Source: Rhodospirillaceae bacterium (GTDB lineage: Bacteria; Pseudomonadota; Alphaproteobacteria; Dongiales; Dongiaceae). Taken from it: 64,000 nt of DNA. Of this stretch, positions 8,800 through 17,944 are shown one piece after another. The notes under the pieces were generated by a model. The model had not been told where the DNA came from and did not search any database. It was given only the letters and a program-made list of their open reading frames with translations. Numbering within the stretch: position 1 is the first letter of the stretch; each line of letters begins with the position of its first letter. The stretch covers positions 1-64,000 of the forward strand of contig SSEL01000005.1 in NCBI GenBank assembly GCA_008012315.1. The letters are read 5' to 3'. Both the position numbers and the translations under genes were made by a program.

Positions 8800-8827
8800 A
8801 AGGCGATGCCGCAGGCGGCATCGCCTT
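8800..8827 (+). terminator. Rho-independent terminator of the lipoprotein gene
   Basis: A 12-bp stem (AAGGCGATGCCG at 8800-8811 with CGGCATCGCCTT at 8816-8827) has a CAGG loop and ends in TTT/ATTT. It lies 30 bases after the lipoprotein stop codon, and is also positioned to act on transcripts coming from the minus-strand DUF465 gene. Confidence 0.85.
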
Positions 8828-8893
8828 TATTTGCAGGTTGCAGGCTTTCGGCCCCTGCGCGACCGCCAGGAAGATCTTCAGGCGAGGGATTTT

Positions 8894-9094
8894 TCAGGCG
8901 ATGATATCGGGCAGCAGCTTGCTTTCCAGCTTGATGATCTGATCTTTCAGCGCAAGCTTCCGCTTCTTCAGGCGCTGGATTTGCAACTGGTTGAAAGGTG
9001 ATGTTTCTGCCATCTGCCGGATTACATCATCAAGGTCACGGTGCTCGCTGCGCAGCTCTTCGAGCTTTACTCGCATTTCATTGATACCGATCAT
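8894..9094 (-). CDS. DUF465 (YdcH-like) family protein
   Basis: This 66-residue, all-helical protein has the DUF465 pattern: LEELRSEHRDLDDVIRQM, then QIQRLKKRKLALKDQIIKLES near the C-terminus. DUF465 proteins are widespread short coiled coils of unknown function in proteobacteria. The conserved region begins around MIGINEMRVKLEELR, so I place the start at the ATG ending at 9094. A GTG one codon upstream fits an AGAGGGG ribosome binding site better (10-base spacing), and a TTG at 9130 would add 12 residues. It is monocistronic and divergent from pyrC. Confidence 0.8.
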   Translation of the reverse strand: MIGINEMRVKLEELRSEHRDLDDVIRQMAETSPFNQLQIQRLKKRKLALKDQIIKLESKLLPDIIA

Positions 9095-9319
9095 CACGGC
9101 GCGAACACCCCTCTGGCTCACAGGCACCAATTCTAGCCCAAATGATTGAGCGCGTCATCGATTCCGTCACATTCTTTTCCACGTTGTTTCAGGCCTTTGA
9201 CAGCAAAAGGCGCGATCTTGCACCCCGCGTCGACCCCATGCGCCAGGCCTAACTGTTGTCACGGCGCAGCCGGCGCTATAGAGATGGGACAACTCCCCTT
9301 ATTTGCTAGGTCTCAAGCC

Positions 9320-10663
9320 ATGGCTGAACGTTTCGATCTTCTTCTTCCCAATGGGGCGATCTTCACGCCGAACGGGCTGGAAAACGGCGATATCGCCGTG
9401 CGGGACGGGCGTATCGCGGCGATTGGTCGCTTCGATGCCGGACAGGCGGCGGCCGTCTTCCCGGCCGATGGCCTGACCATCCTGCCCGGCGCCATCGATA
9501 GCCAGGTGCATTTCCGCGAGCCGGGCCTGACGCATAAGGAAGACCTGGCCGCCGGGACGGCCGGCGCCGCGATCGGCGGGATCACGGCGATTTTCGAAAT
9601 GCCGAACACCAATCCCAACACGCTGACGGCCGGCGATCTGGAGGCCAAGCTGACGGCCGCCAAGGGACGGGCCTGGGTCGACCATGCCTTCTTCATGGGC
9701 GCATCGGATGAGAATGCCGATCAACTGGGTCAGCTCGAATTGCTGCCGGGTTGTGCCGGCGTGAAGATTTTCATGGGCTCTTCCACCGGCAGCCTTCTGG
9801 TGGCCGATGATGAGACGCTCGAACATGTCCTGCGGCGCGGCCGTCGGCGCGTCGCCATCCATGCCGAAGACGAGACACGGTTGCGCGAACGTCTCGCGCT
9901 GGTGAAAGACGGCGCGCATCCGCGGGAGCATCCTAATTGGCGTGATGTGGAAACGGCGGTACGGGCGACGAAACGTCTGTTGGCGATCGCCAGGCGGGCG
10001 GGGCGGCGGGTGCATGTGCTGCATGTTTCGACCGCTGATGAAATGCCGATCCTGGCGCAGAACAAGGATATCGCCACGGTCGAGGTCTTGCCCAATCATC
10101 TCACGCTGGTGGCACCCGATTGCTACGACCGGCTCGGCTCCTATGCCCAGATGAATCCGCCGGTGCGCGATGCCCGGCATCAGGCCGGTATCTGGGACGC
10201 TGTCCGTGCCGGTATCGTCGATTGCATCGGCTCCGATCACGCGCCGCATACGCGTGAGGAAAAGGATCGGCCTTATCCGCAAAGCCCGTCCGGCATGCCG
10301 GGTGTGCAGACCTTGCTGCCCTTGATGCTGGACCACATGAATGCCGGCCGCCTGTCGCTGCAGCGCCTGGTCGATCTCACCAATGCCGGTCCGGCGCGTA
10401 TCTTCAATATCGCCGGCAAGGGCCGTCTGGCGGTCGGTTACGATGCCGATTTCTCGGTCGTCGATCTCAAGGCAAAGCGCACCATCACCCATGACTGGAT
10501 GAAAACGAAAAGCGGCTGGACGCCTTATGACGGCGTGACCGTGACCGGCTGGCCGATGGCGACCATCGTTCGCGGCCGGATCGTCATGCGCGACGGCGAG
10601 CTGCTGGATAAGCCGATCGGCGCACCGGTGCGTTTCGGCGAGACGTTGCCGGTTTCGGCATAA
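9320..10663 (+). CDS. pyrC: Dihydroorotase (class I-like)
   Basis: This 447-residue amidohydrolase should interconvert carbamoyl-aspartate and dihydroorotate in pyrimidine synthesis. The β1 metal motif, usually DxHxHxRE, reads DSQVHFREP (residues 60-68), so the first His is replaced by Gln62 while H64 and R66 remain. Other hallmarks are intact: FEMPNTNP, GVKIFMGSSTG with the Lys expected to be carboxylated, RVHVLHVST and CIGSDHAPHT with the catalytic Asp. From memory, a similar Gln occurs in other alphaproteobacterial members, so this looks like a subfamily trait. The ATG at 9320 has TAGG upstream; in-frame starts at 9284 and 9146 would add unconserved residues. No pyrB lies next to it. Confidence 0.88.
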   Translation: MAERFDLLLPNGAIFTPNGLENGDIAVRDGRIAAIGRFDAGQAAAVFPADGLTILPGAIDSQVHFREPGLTHKEDLAAGTAGAAIGGITAIFEMPNTNPNTLTAGDLEAKLTAAKGRAWVDHAFFMGASDENADQLGQLELLPGCAGVKIFMGSSTGSLLVADDETLEHVLRRGRRRVAIHAEDETRLRERLALVKDGAHPREHPNWRDVETAVRATKRLLAIARRAGRRVHVLHVSTADEMPILAQNKDIATVEVLPNHLTLVAPDCYDRLGSYAQMNPPVRDARHQAGIWDAVRAGIVDCIGSDHAPHTREEKDRPYPQSPSGMPGVQTLLPLMLDHMNAGRLSLQRLVDLTNAGPARIFNIAGKGRLAVGYDADFSVVDLKAKRTITHDWMKTKSGWTPYDGVTVTGWPMATIVRGRIVMRDGELLDKPIGAPVRFGETLPVSA

Positions 10664-10690
10664 CTGTTTCTTGCATGAATGAGGGTTCCC

Positions 10691-11674
10691 ATGTTCAAGG
10701 CGCTGATGCTCCGTGACACGGATGGCAAGGTAACCGCCGCGATCGAAACGGTTGCGGAAGATCAACTGCCGGAAGGCGACGTCACCGTGCGGGTGAGCCA
10801 TTCGACCTTGAACTATAAGGATGGCATGGTCCTGAACGGGCTGGGCCGCCTGGTGCGGCAATATCCGCATATTCCCGGCGTCGATTTTGTCGGCGAGGTG
10901 ACGCAGTCCTCGCATGCGAAATTCAAAGCCGGCGACAAGGTGATCCTCACGGGATGGCGCGTGGGTGAAGCCCGCTGGGGCGGCTATGCGGAATTGGCGC
11001 GGGTGAAAGGCGACTGGCTGGTGAAACTGCCGGATGGCCTGACGCCGTGCCACGCCATGGCGATCGGCACCGCCGGCTTCACGGCGATGCTGGCAGTGAT
11101 GGCCTTGCAGGCCCATGGCCTGACACCGGAAAGCGGTCCGATCCTGGTCACCGGTGCGGCCGGCGGCCTGGGCAGTGTTGCCACCGCCATTCTGGCCAAG
11201 CTCGGTTATTCGGTGACCTGTTCGACCGGCCGGGCAGAAACGCATGCCTATCTGAAAGATCTCGGCGCGTCGGAAATCATCGACCGTTCGACCATCGCCA
11301 CGCCTTCTGGCAAGCCGCTGGATGGCGAGCGCTGGGCCGGTGCGATCGATGCGGTGGGCGGCGGTACCCTGGCGGCCGTTCTGCCGCAGATCAAATATCG
11401 CGGCAGCGTGGCCTCATGCGGTCTGGCCGGCGGCAGCAAGCTGGAGACCACGGTCATTCCCTTCCTGCTGCGCGGGGTGAATATTCTCGGTATCGATTCC
11501 GTTCAATGCCCGATGAAGCTGCGCCAGGAAGCCTGGAGCCGCCTGACGCGCGATCTGCCGATGGACAAGCTCGATAGCACGATCGAAGCTGCCAAGCTGG
11601 AAGACCTGCCGCGCCTCGGCAAGGCCATTCTCGACGGCAAGGTTCGTGGCCGCGTTGTGGTCGAAATCGGCTGA
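10691..11674 (+). CDS. acuI: Acryloyl-CoA reductase / YhdH-family zinc-free MDR oxidoreductase
   Basis: The 327-residue medium-chain reductase lacks catalytic-zinc ligands. It begins MFKALMLRDTDGKVTAAIET and has the YhdH/AcuI hallmarks STLNYKDGMVLNG, PGVDFVGEV, and an NADPH-binding Rossmann ILVTGAAGGLGSVA followed by STGRAETHAYLKDLGASEII. AcuI reduces toxic acryloyl-CoA to propionyl-CoA with NADPH, for example in DMSP or 3-hydroxypropionate metabolism. A GAGGG at 10681-10685 sets the ATG at 10691, rather than the one at 10679. It lies 27 bases after the dihydroorotase gene. The substrate is inferred from family only. Confidence 0.85.
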   Translation: MFKALMLRDTDGKVTAAIETVAEDQLPEGDVTVRVSHSTLNYKDGMVLNGLGRLVRQYPHIPGVDFVGEVTQSSHAKFKAGDKVILTGWRVGEARWGGYAELARVKGDWLVKLPDGLTPCHAMAIGTAGFTAMLAVMALQAHGLTPESGPILVTGAAGGLGSVATAILAKLGYSVTCSTGRAETHAYLKDLGASEIIDRSTIATPSGKPLDGERWAGAIDAVGGGTLAAVLPQIKYRGSVASCGLAGGSKLETTVIPFLLRGVNILGIDSVQCPMKLRQEAWSRLTRDLPMDKLDSTIEAAKLEDLPRLGKAILDGKVRGRVVVEIG

Positions 11675-11708
11675 GGCGGAAAAGCCTGCGTTCGCCTGTT
11701 ACGGACGA

Positions 11709-12398
11709 TCAGGTGGCTTCGCCCGAACCGGTGATGCGGTAGATGCGCTTCACCTGGGTGGAGATCAGGTGGATCTCCTGGGGCGGGTTGAACTGATACA
11801 GCACGATCTCGTCGTCGCTGCGGCGCAGGAACTGTTTGATCATGCCCTGGCCATCATCCAGTTCGACGGCGACGAAGCAATTCTTGGTGATCGGCCGGTT
11901 GGGATTGACATAGAGCAATTCGCCGGCGAAGTAGCGCGGCTCCATGCTTTCGCCATCGACATAGAGGGCGAAGGCATTGAAGACGCCTTTCAGATTGGCC
12001 GGACGCTCGACGAATTCCTTCGGCTCACCTTCGTTGAAATAGAAACCGTCGCTGCCGCCTTTGACGGCGCCGATCACCGGTAGATCGCGCTGTCCCACGG
12101 CGGCGTTGAAATTCAGCGGACGTTGCGCGTTGGTTTCGCGCCGGTTGGCGACGGATGATTGCCCCGGCTCGATGCCGGCCAGTTGCAGAACGGCGCCGGA
12201 TTCCACGCCGTTGGGCACAAAAATGTCTTCCAGGGCGCGAGCCAGTTCGAAAGGCAAAAAGCGTCGCTTATAGCGATCTTCGTAATGCTGATAGCGCGTC
12301 AAACTCCATCCCAGTGCATCCGATACCGTGCGCATGGTCAGGCCGGCTTGCTCACGCAATTCCTTCAGCCGCCGTGCGGCTTCGGAAATTTCCGACAT
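11709..12398 (-). CDS. XRE-family regulator with S24 (LexA-like) peptidase domain
   Basis: The 229-residue protein has a Cro/C1-type helix-turn-helix (about residues 10-60, with LREQAGLTMRTVSDALGW). The C-terminal S24 domain has catalytic Ser151 in DGESMEP and catalytic Lys188 in GMIKQF. The usual Ala-Gly cleavage pair is not evident before the domain (VIGAVKGG at 108-115), so RecA-triggered self-cleavage is uncertain. Such repressors control SOS, phage or stress genes. It faces a small zinc-finger gene across a 189-base AT-rich divergent promoter region, the most likely site of its action. No prophage genes are near. Confidence 0.88.
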   Translation of the reverse strand: MSEISEAARRLKELREQAGLTMRTVSDALGWSLTRYQHYEDRYKRRFLPFELARALEDIFVPNGVESGAVLQLAGIEPGQSSVANRRETNAQRPLNFNAAVGQRDLPVIGAVKGGSDGFYFNEGEPKEFVERPANLKGVFNAFALYVDGESMEPRYFAGELLYVNPNRPITKNCFVAVELDDGQGMIKQFLRRSDDEIVLYQFNPPQEIHLISTQVKRIYRITGSGEAT

Positions 12399-12486
12399 TG
12401 TGAACTCCTACATATCGGCCATCGCAGGCGGGCCCACCGCCTGCTGAACGGCCACCGTATTTCGCGGCATCATACGTTTTTCACCC

Positions 12487-12515
12487 TTGACATATAAGAT
12501 GTAATTTGCGTAAAT
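12487..12515 (+). promoter_or_regulatory. Candidate sigma-70 promoter for the zinc-finger gene
   Basis: A perfect TTGACA (12487-12492) is followed 17 bases later by GTAAAT (12510-12515), or with 18 bases by TAAATC. The surrounding DNA (12470-12570) is much more AT-rich than the rest of the window. The distance to the ATG at 12588 gives a leader of about 65 bases. Confidence 0.45.
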
Positions 12516-12587
12516 CGTAAAGTATTAGTTAATGATCTCATCTGGCCGGATAATCTTTTGAAATACCAGGGAAAATAGGGGGCTGCG

Positions 12588-12806
12588 ATGCGTCGACGCA
12601 AGAAAAATAAGGAACAAAAGAAGAACATAAATACAGATGCCAGCTCGTCAAAACGCTTTTGCCTCAGTTGCCGTCGGTTATTCCGTAGCGATGGCAGCCA
12701 TCATCGAATCTGCGATGGCTGCAAAGGGCATAAGGCCTGGAGCGAGGGGAACCCGCTTTACGAATGCATCACGCCGGGCAGGCCGGCCAATGACAACGGC
12801 GGATAG
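12588..12806 (+). CDS. Small zinc-finger protein of unknown function
   Basis: The protein has 72 residues. The first 22 are extremely basic and polar (MRRRKKNKEQKKNINTD). The centre holds two CxxC pairs, CLSC and CDGC, 17 residues apart in a sequence of the form FCLSCRRLFRSDGSHHRICD, consistent with one structural zinc. The C-terminus is disordered. A clear AGGGGG (12577-12582) sits six bases before the ATG. The A-rich early codons differ from neighbouring genes. Similar short proteins occur in alphaproteobacteria without known function; nucleic-acid binding is a reasonable guess. It diverges from the XRE-S24 gene, which may regulate it. Confidence 0.75.
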   Translation: MRRRKKNKEQKKNINTDASSSKRFCLSCRRLFRSDGSHHRICDGCKGHKAWSEGNPLYECITPGRPANDNGG

Positions 12807-12933
12807 GATGCTTGCTTGTTCTGGTCGTTTATCCTGCCATGCATATCTCGGCAAATGTCACGAGGTATAACATTGCCTGGATGTAGAAACTGCGATAGAG
12901 GAGAAGCCCTCGCCATATAGCGGTATCAATCGG

Positions 12934-13728
12934 ATGGACCCTCTCGACCGGCTCGAGTCTCAAAGCGTCTACATCTTGCGCGAAGCCTTCAACCAGATCG
13001 ACCGTCTGGCCATGCTCTGGTCGCTCGGGAAGGACAGCAATGTCATGGTGTGGCTGGCCAAGAAGGCTTTTTTCGGCCATGTGCCCTTTCCAGTCATGCA
13101 TATCGATACCGGCAAGAAGTTTCCCGAGATGTATGCCTTTCGCGAGAAATATGCACGCGACTGGCACCTCAGCCTGATCACCGACGATTGCCCGCCGGTC
13201 GAAGAAACCGATGCCAGCCTGCCGCCGGCCGCCCGCTCGGCCGCCCGCAAGACGCTGGGATTGAAGAACGCGATCGCGAAATACGGCTTCAACGGGATCA
13301 TCGCCGGCATTCGCCGCGATGAAGAGAGCGTGCGGGCGAAGGAACGGGTTTTCAGCCCGCGGGGAAGTGAAGGCAGTTGGGATTTCCGCCAGCAGCCGCC
13401 CGAATTCTGGGACTACTTCAATACCAATCTGCCGGCCGGCACGCATCTGCGGGTGCATCCGCTGTTGCATTGGACGGAAATCGATATCTGGCGCTACATC
13501 CGGCGCGAGCAGATTCCGATCGTGGATCTCTATTTCGCCAGGGATGGAAAACGCTATCGTTCGCTCGGCGACCAGGACATCACCTCGCCGGTGGCCAGCA
13601 CGGCCGTAACCATTGACGAGATCATTGCCGAGCTGGAAGGAACCAAAACGCCCGAAAGGGCCGGCCGTGCGATGGACCGGGAAACGGAAGATGCTTTCGA
13701 GCGGCTGCGGGCCGCGGGATATATGTAA
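12934..13728 (+). CDS. cysD: Sulfate adenylyltransferase subunit 2
   Basis: The 264-residue small subunit of ATP sulfurylase makes APS from sulfate and ATP. The PP-loop reads SLGKDSNVM (residues 30-38). Downstream are [33 protein letters not shown] and [12 protein letters not shown], all conserved in CysD. The ATG at 12934 matches the family start ([15 protein letters not shown]), but a GAGGAGAAG sequence lies about 28 bases upstream with no in-frame start between, and no closer ribosome binding site is seen. It overlaps cysNC by one base (TAATG), indicating translational coupling. Confidence 0.95.
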   Translation: MDPLDRLESQSVYILREAFNQIDRLAMLWSLGKDSNVMVWLAKKAFFGHVPFPVMHIDTGKKFPEMYAFREKYARDWHLSLITDDCPPVEETDASLPPAARSAARKTLGLKNAIAKYGFNGIIAGIRRDEESVRAKERVFSPRGSEGSWDFRQQPPEFWDYFNTNLPAGTHLRVHPLLHWTEIDIWRYIRREQIPIVDLYFARDGKRYRSLGDQDITSPVASTAVTIDEIIAELEGTKTPERAGRAMDRETEDAFERLRAAGYM

Positions 13729-15593
13729 TGTCGACTGAAACGTCTCTGCGGGATCTGTTGCGCATCGTCATCGTCGGCCATGTCGATCACGGGAAATCCA
13801 CGATGGTCGGGCGGCTGTTTCATGACACCGGCTCCTTGCCGGAAGGCAAGCTTGAAGCGATCCAGGCAATGTGCGAGCGGCGCGGCATGCCGTTCGAATG
13901 GGCATTCCTCATGGATGCCTTCCAATCGGAACGCGACCAGGGCATCACGATCGATACCTCGCAGATCTGGTTCAAATCGGCGCAGCGCGATTACACCATC
14001 ATCGATGCGCCGGGGCATCGCGAGTTCCTGAAAAACATGATCACCGGCGCGGCCAATGCCGATGCCGCCGTCATGCTGATCGATGCCGGGCAGGGCGTGC
14101 AGCAGCAGTCGCGCACCCACGCCTATTTGCTGCAATTGCTTGGCGTCCGCCAGATCGTCGTCGTCGTCAACAAGATGGACTTGGCCGGCTTCGCGGCTGA
14201 TCGCTTTGCCGAGATCGAGACGACCTATCGGCAATATCTCGCCGATATCGGCCTGCAGGCCGCACATATCATCCCAGTCGTCGCGCGGGACGGCGACAAT
14301 ATCGTCACGCCATCGGAACGCATGACCTGGTATCGCGGGAAGACCCTGGTCGAGGCGCTGGACGGTTTCGTCAGTGTGGGCGATCTCACGTCTCTGCCGC
14401 TGCGGCTGCCGATCCAGGATGTCTACAAATTCGATGATCGCCGCATTCTTGCCGGCCGCGTGCTCAGCGGCCGGCTGACTGTCGGTGACCGCCTGCTGTT
14501 CTCGCCCAGCAACAAGACGGCCCGTGTGGCATCGATCGAGGCTTGGTCCGCACCGGCGAAAACCACTGCCGTGGCCGGTGAGTCGATCGGCATTACCTTG
14601 GATGAGCAGTTGTTCATCGAACGTGGCGATCTCGCAAGCCACGAAGATGCGACCCCGATCGAGACGAATGTCTTCCAGGGGCGTTTGTTCTGGTTGCCGA
14701 ACGAGCCGCTGCAGCCCGGCGCCAGCTACCGGTTGCGCTTGCAGACGCGCGAAGTGCCGGTGACGGTGCAGGAGATCAAGGCACTTTACGACGTCGAGCA
14801 ATTGACCAGCGCGCCAAGCGATATCGTGCCGCATCACGGTATTGCCGATGTCGTCCTGCGGTCGCAGGCGATGCTGGCGCTCGATCGCCTGGAGGAAAAT
14901 CCGAAGACCGGCCGTTTCGTTTTGACGGACGGCGTCAATCTGGTTGCCGGCGGCACCATCAGCATGGATGGCTATCCCAATCAGCGGCAATTGGTGACGA
15001 TCCGGTCGAGCAATCTGACCGAGGTGGAACATACGGTCACGCATGCGAACCGGGAACAGCGCAACGGCCATCGCGGCGGTGTGCTCTGGTTCACCGGCCT
15101 CTCGGGCGCGGGGAAGTCGACCATCGCCATGGCGGTGGAGCGCGAATTGTTCCGCCGCGGTTTCCAGGTCTATGTGTTGGACGGCGACAATGTCCGCCGT
15201 GGCCTCAATGCCAATCTCGGCTTCTCGCCGGAGGACCGGGCAGAAAATATCCGGCGCATCGGCGAGGTCGCGGCGCTCTTCGCGGATGCCGGCATGGTGG
15301 TGATCACCGCCTTCATCTCGCCCTATCGCTCCGATCGCCAGCGGGCAAGAAATGCCGCTCATGGCACCTTCCACGAGGTCTATATCAAAGCCGATCTCGC
15401 AGCCTGCGAGTTGCGCGATCCGAAAGGGCTCTACAGACGGGCGCGCCAGGGGGAGATCGGCAATTTCACCGGCGTCTCCGCGCCCTATGAGCTGCCCGAA
15501 GATCCGGAACTGGTGGTTGACACCCAGGTGCAGTCGGTGGAGGCCTGCGTGCAGCAGGTCATTGCTTATATTGAGCGCAAATTTCGCGCCTGA
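13728..15593 (+). CDS. cysNC: Bifunctional sulfate adenylyltransferase subunit 1 / adenylylsulfate kinase
   Basis: This 621-residue fusion makes PAPS. The N-terminal GTPase (CysN) has GHVDHGKS at 17-24, the switch II sequence DAPGHREF and NKMDL, followed by EF-Tu-like domains 2 and 3. From about residue 440 it is an APS kinase (CysC) with P-loop GLSGAGKST and [17 protein letters not shown]. The same fusion is called NodQ in rhizobia, where it supplies sulfate for Nod factor, but it is also common in free-living alphaproteobacteria for cysteine synthesis. There are no nod genes nearby, so assimilation is the simpler role. With CysD it forms the GTP-driven sulfurylase. Confidence 0.95.
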   Translation: MSTETSLRDLLRIVIVGHVDHGKSTMVGRLFHDTGSLPEGKLEAIQAMCERRGMPFEWAFLMDAFQSERDQGITIDTSQIWFKSAQRDYTIIDAPGHREFLKNMITGAANADAAVMLIDAGQGVQQQSRTHAYLLQLLGVRQIVVVVNKMDLAGFAADRFAEIETTYRQYLADIGLQAAHIIPVVARDGDNIVTPSERMTWYRGKTLVEALDGFVSVGDLTSLPLRLPIQDVYKFDDRRILAGRVLSGRLTVGDRLLFSPSNKTARVASIEAWSAPAKTTAVAGESIGITLDEQLFIERGDLASHEDATPIETNVFQGRLFWLPNEPLQPGASYRLRLQTREVPVTVQEIKALYDVEQLTSAPSDIVPHHGIADVVLRSQAMLALDRLEENPKTGRFVLTDGVNLVAGGTISMDGYPNQRQLVTIRSSNLTEVEHTVTHANREQRNGHRGGVLWFTGLSGAGKSTIAMAVERELFRRGFQVYVLDGDNVRRGLNANLGFSPEDRAENIRRIGEVAALFADAGMVVITAFISPYRSDRQRARNAAHGTFHEVYIKADLAACELRDPKGLYRRARQGEIGNFTGVSAPYELPEDPELVVDTQVQSVEACVQQVIAYIERKFRA

Positions 15594-15998
15594 TCCCGGT
15601 AGATAAGCGATCTCTCATCCTCATGGAGTGGCGACGATAGCGCCCTCGCAATTTCTCCTATGGATGAAATTGGGGATAAGTAACCTAGTTTAATTTTCCA
15701 TGATTTTTAGGCGATGCCGGGATCTCAGCGGTGGTTTCCGCTTGCCTGGCCGATATGCGCTCCCTAAGGTTTCCCCTCCATAAAATGAAGAGACGTTCCC
15801 GGATATCAGGGATGATGGCACGATATCCGCTAAGGAACAGGGATCAGGCTTGGCCAGGATTTCGCTGGCTTTGGGGGGATGGAATGTCGAAAGCCGCCGC
15901 TTGGGAACGGCGCGCATAGGCCTACCGCCTCGAACTGATTGCGGGTGAGCGATTGTCGTTTGGGGGATCGCTGGGCGTTTCGACACTGGGGACACGAA
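15594..15998. other. 405-base intergenic region upstream of the M23 peptidase gene
   Basis: No convincing gene is seen between cysNC and the peptidase gene. There is an AT-rich block at 15660-15715 (TTTAATTTTCCATGATTTTTAG) that could hold a promoter. A short frame at 15731-15919 has no family resemblance or good ribosome binding site. The GGGGA ribosome binding site for the peptidase lies at the 3' end. The region may carry the cysNC terminator and a long leader, but no strong hairpin with a T-tract was found. Confidence 0.35.
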
Positions 15999-17444
15999 GT
16001 GATCAAGTCGGCTATGCAGCGAATTCAGGAGCGCCTGGAAGAGCGCTTTATGCCGCGTGATATCCTTATTCGCACCAATGGCCGCGTATCTTATCTGCAC
16101 CTGTCGACGCGACGGCAGTTCCTGCTGACCTCCCTGCTGACCGGCGCAGCGCTGGTTGGCATTGCGATCTCCATTATCCCTGCAGCACCCCAGCCGTCTT
16201 TTCATGCCCGGGATTGGGTTGGCCTTGATACCGTGTCTCCTTATGGCGATCTCTTGCCGGTCATCGGCGTTTTTTCGGACCCTGATCGCAGCCACCGCCG
16301 TGCCGAGCCCATGATGTTCGCCACCTTGCGTTCCATGCCGGAGGCGGTGGCCGACTTATGGAGTGCCGATGCCGCGATAAATCAAAACAATCTGCCGCAG
16401 CAGGCCGGTTCTGGCAGCCATCCAGCAACAAGCGGCAGCGATGCGGATTTGTCCCGCCGGCTCGCGGCGCAGACGATGGAATCCAGGCGGCTTGCCGAGA
16501 AGGCCCGCATGCTCAACCAACTGCTGACTGCGGAGCGACAGCAGCATCAGGCGGCCTTGGTGCAGCTCGCGACCCTGAATGACCAGGTCGCCGACCTGCA
16601 GGCGAATGCTCAAAACACCGATGCCGAAAAGAATGAATTGGCGCTTCAGGTGCAGCAGAACGAGCGGGCACTGGCGACGATGATCGCGCAACGCAATACG
16701 CTGCAAACGACCCGGGCTGATATGTCGCGATCGATTTCCGGCCTGGAAGAACGCCTCGCCTCCCTGCAGGAAGAACAGGCGGATTTCGCGTCCAACCTGG
16801 CTGAACGGGCGCGTTCCAATATGGCCGAAATGGAAAAGACGATCGAGATGACCGGCCTGAAAGTCGACAAGCTCTTGCTGACGACCGATGGCAAAGCGGA
16901 GGGGCAGGGCGGGCCGTTCATTCCGGCACCGGCAAGTGCGTCGGGAACGAGCGAGCAAAAGCTGATAGAAAGCGTTACATCGTTGGGGGACGAGGTCGGC
17001 CGTTGGGAAAAATTGCAAGTTGTGCTGCATTCCCTGCCGCTGACTGCGCCGGTGGATCACTATTATATTTCCAGCACTTTCGGCGCCCGGGTCGATCCGT
17101 TTAACGGCGAAAAGGCGATTCACGAAGGCGTCGACATGGTGGGGACGTTACGATCGGAAGTTCTCGCGACGGCGCCGGGCAAAGTTGTTTTTGCCGGCAA
17201 GCAAAGCGGCTACGGCAATTTGGTGGAAATCGATCATGGCTTCGGTATCCACACCATTTATGCGCATCTCGATTCCATTCAGGTGCAGAAAGGCCAGACC
17301 GTCGACTATCGCGATAGCGTGGGTCGTCTCGGCAATACCGGCCGGAGTTCCGGACCGCATGTGCATTACGAAGTTCGCTACAACGACAGACCTATCGATC
17401 CGATGGGCTTCCTGAAAGCAGGTCGCTATGTTTTCAAAGGCTAA
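15999..17444 (+). CDS. Membrane-anchored M23 (LytM) peptidoglycan endopeptidase
   Basis: The 481-residue protein has a basic cytoplasmic N-terminus, one membrane segment (about 41-60, FLLTSLLTGAALVGIAISII), a long periplasmic coiled coil (about 145-290) and a C-terminal M23 domain. Zinc ligands are present: H375 and D379 in HEGVD, and H454/H456 in HVHYE, plus the IYAHLD catalytic His. It should therefore be an active D,D-endopeptidase. I chose the GTG at 15999 because GGGGA lies six bases before it; an upstream ATG at 15939 or a later ATG at 16014 are alternatives. The 3' end overlaps the bactofilin gene by 17 bases, a pairing known to localise such enzymes. Confidence 0.88.
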   Translation: MIKSAMQRIQERLEERFMPRDILIRTNGRVSYLHLSTRRQFLLTSLLTGAALVGIAISIIPAAPQPSFHARDWVGLDTVSPYGDLLPVIGVFSDPDRSHRRAEPMMFATLRSMPEAVADLWSADAAINQNNLPQQAGSGSHPATSGSDADLSRRLAAQTMESRRLAEKARMLNQLLTAERQQHQAALVQLATLNDQVADLQANAQNTDAEKNELALQVQQNERALATMIAQRNTLQTTRADMSRSISGLEERLASLQEEQADFASNLAERARSNMAEMEKTIEMTGLKVDKLLLTTDGKAEGQGGPFIPAPASASGTSEQKLIESVTSLGDEVGRWEKLQVVLHSLPLTAPVDHYYISSTFGARVDPFNGEKAIHEGVDMVGTLRSEVLATAPGKVVFAGKQSGYGNLVEIDHGFGIHTIYAHLDSIQVQKGQTVDYRDSVGRLGNTGRSSGPHVHYEVRYNDRPIDPMGFLKAGRYVFKG

Positions 17445-17922
17445 CAAGGACAAGACCACCGCCGATAATAGGCGCCAGGTCGCTAAGGCCGGCATGCTGT
17501 CGATCATCAGCGCGGATCTGCGCATTGCCGGCGATTTAATTTGTCAGGGCGATATCCAGGTCGACGGTCAGGTCGACGGGGATATTCGCAGCAGCAGTGT
17601 CGTGATCGGTGAGGGAGCCGTCGTGACGGGAAGCATTCAGGCGGAGAATGTGCGGATCTGCGGCAAGCTGATCGGGCAGGTCAAGGCCGATACGGTGACA
17701 TTGGAAAAGACCGCGCATGTGACCGGCGATGTGCTGCATCATTCATTGGCGATCGCACAGGGGGCCTTTCTCGAGGGGGCCTGCAAGCGCCTAGATGCCC
17801 AGACAAAGGCGTCTGTAGCGGCCGAAACCGAGCCTGCGAAACAACCGGCAAATGAAGCGGGCGACCAGGCTGCGAAGCAGCAGGCTGGTAAGCAATCCGA
17901 GCAACAGCGCGCCGCAAGCTGA
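17428..17922 (+). CDS. Bactofilin
   Basis: The 164-residue cytoskeletal protein has a central bactofilin β-helix at about residues 23-120, built of short repeats such as LRIAGDLICQGDIQVDGQV, GDIRSSSVVIGEGAVVTGSI and VRICGKLIGQV. It is flanked by a polar N-terminus and an Ala/Gln/Lys-rich disordered tail. Bactofilins polymerise without nucleotide and recruit wall enzymes to shape the cell. The overlap with the M23 peptidase gene means the two are made together, as in stalk- or curvature-forming bacteria where a bactofilin positions an M23 hydrolase. Cell shape in this organism is unknown. Confidence 0.92.
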   Translation: MFSKANKDKTTADNRRQVAKAGMLSIISADLRIAGDLICQGDIQVDGQVDGDIRSSSVVIGEGAVVTGSIQAENVRICGKLIGQVKADTVTLEKTAHVTGDVLHHSLAIAQGAFLEGACKRLDAQTKASVAAETEPAKQPANEAGDQAAKQQAGKQSEQQRAAS

Positions 17923-17944
17923 GTCTCGCGGCGCCGTGTGACGT

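Noticed and set aside
15731..15919. Possible 62-residue protein upstream of the M23 gene
   Set aside because: No good ribosome binding site, Arg/Trp/Met-rich composition without a recognisable pattern, and unlike codon use.
15690..16295. Long reverse-strand open frame over the start of the M23 gene
   Set aside because: It is antisense to a well-supported gene, has no family resemblance and no ribosome binding site; high GC keeps such frames open.
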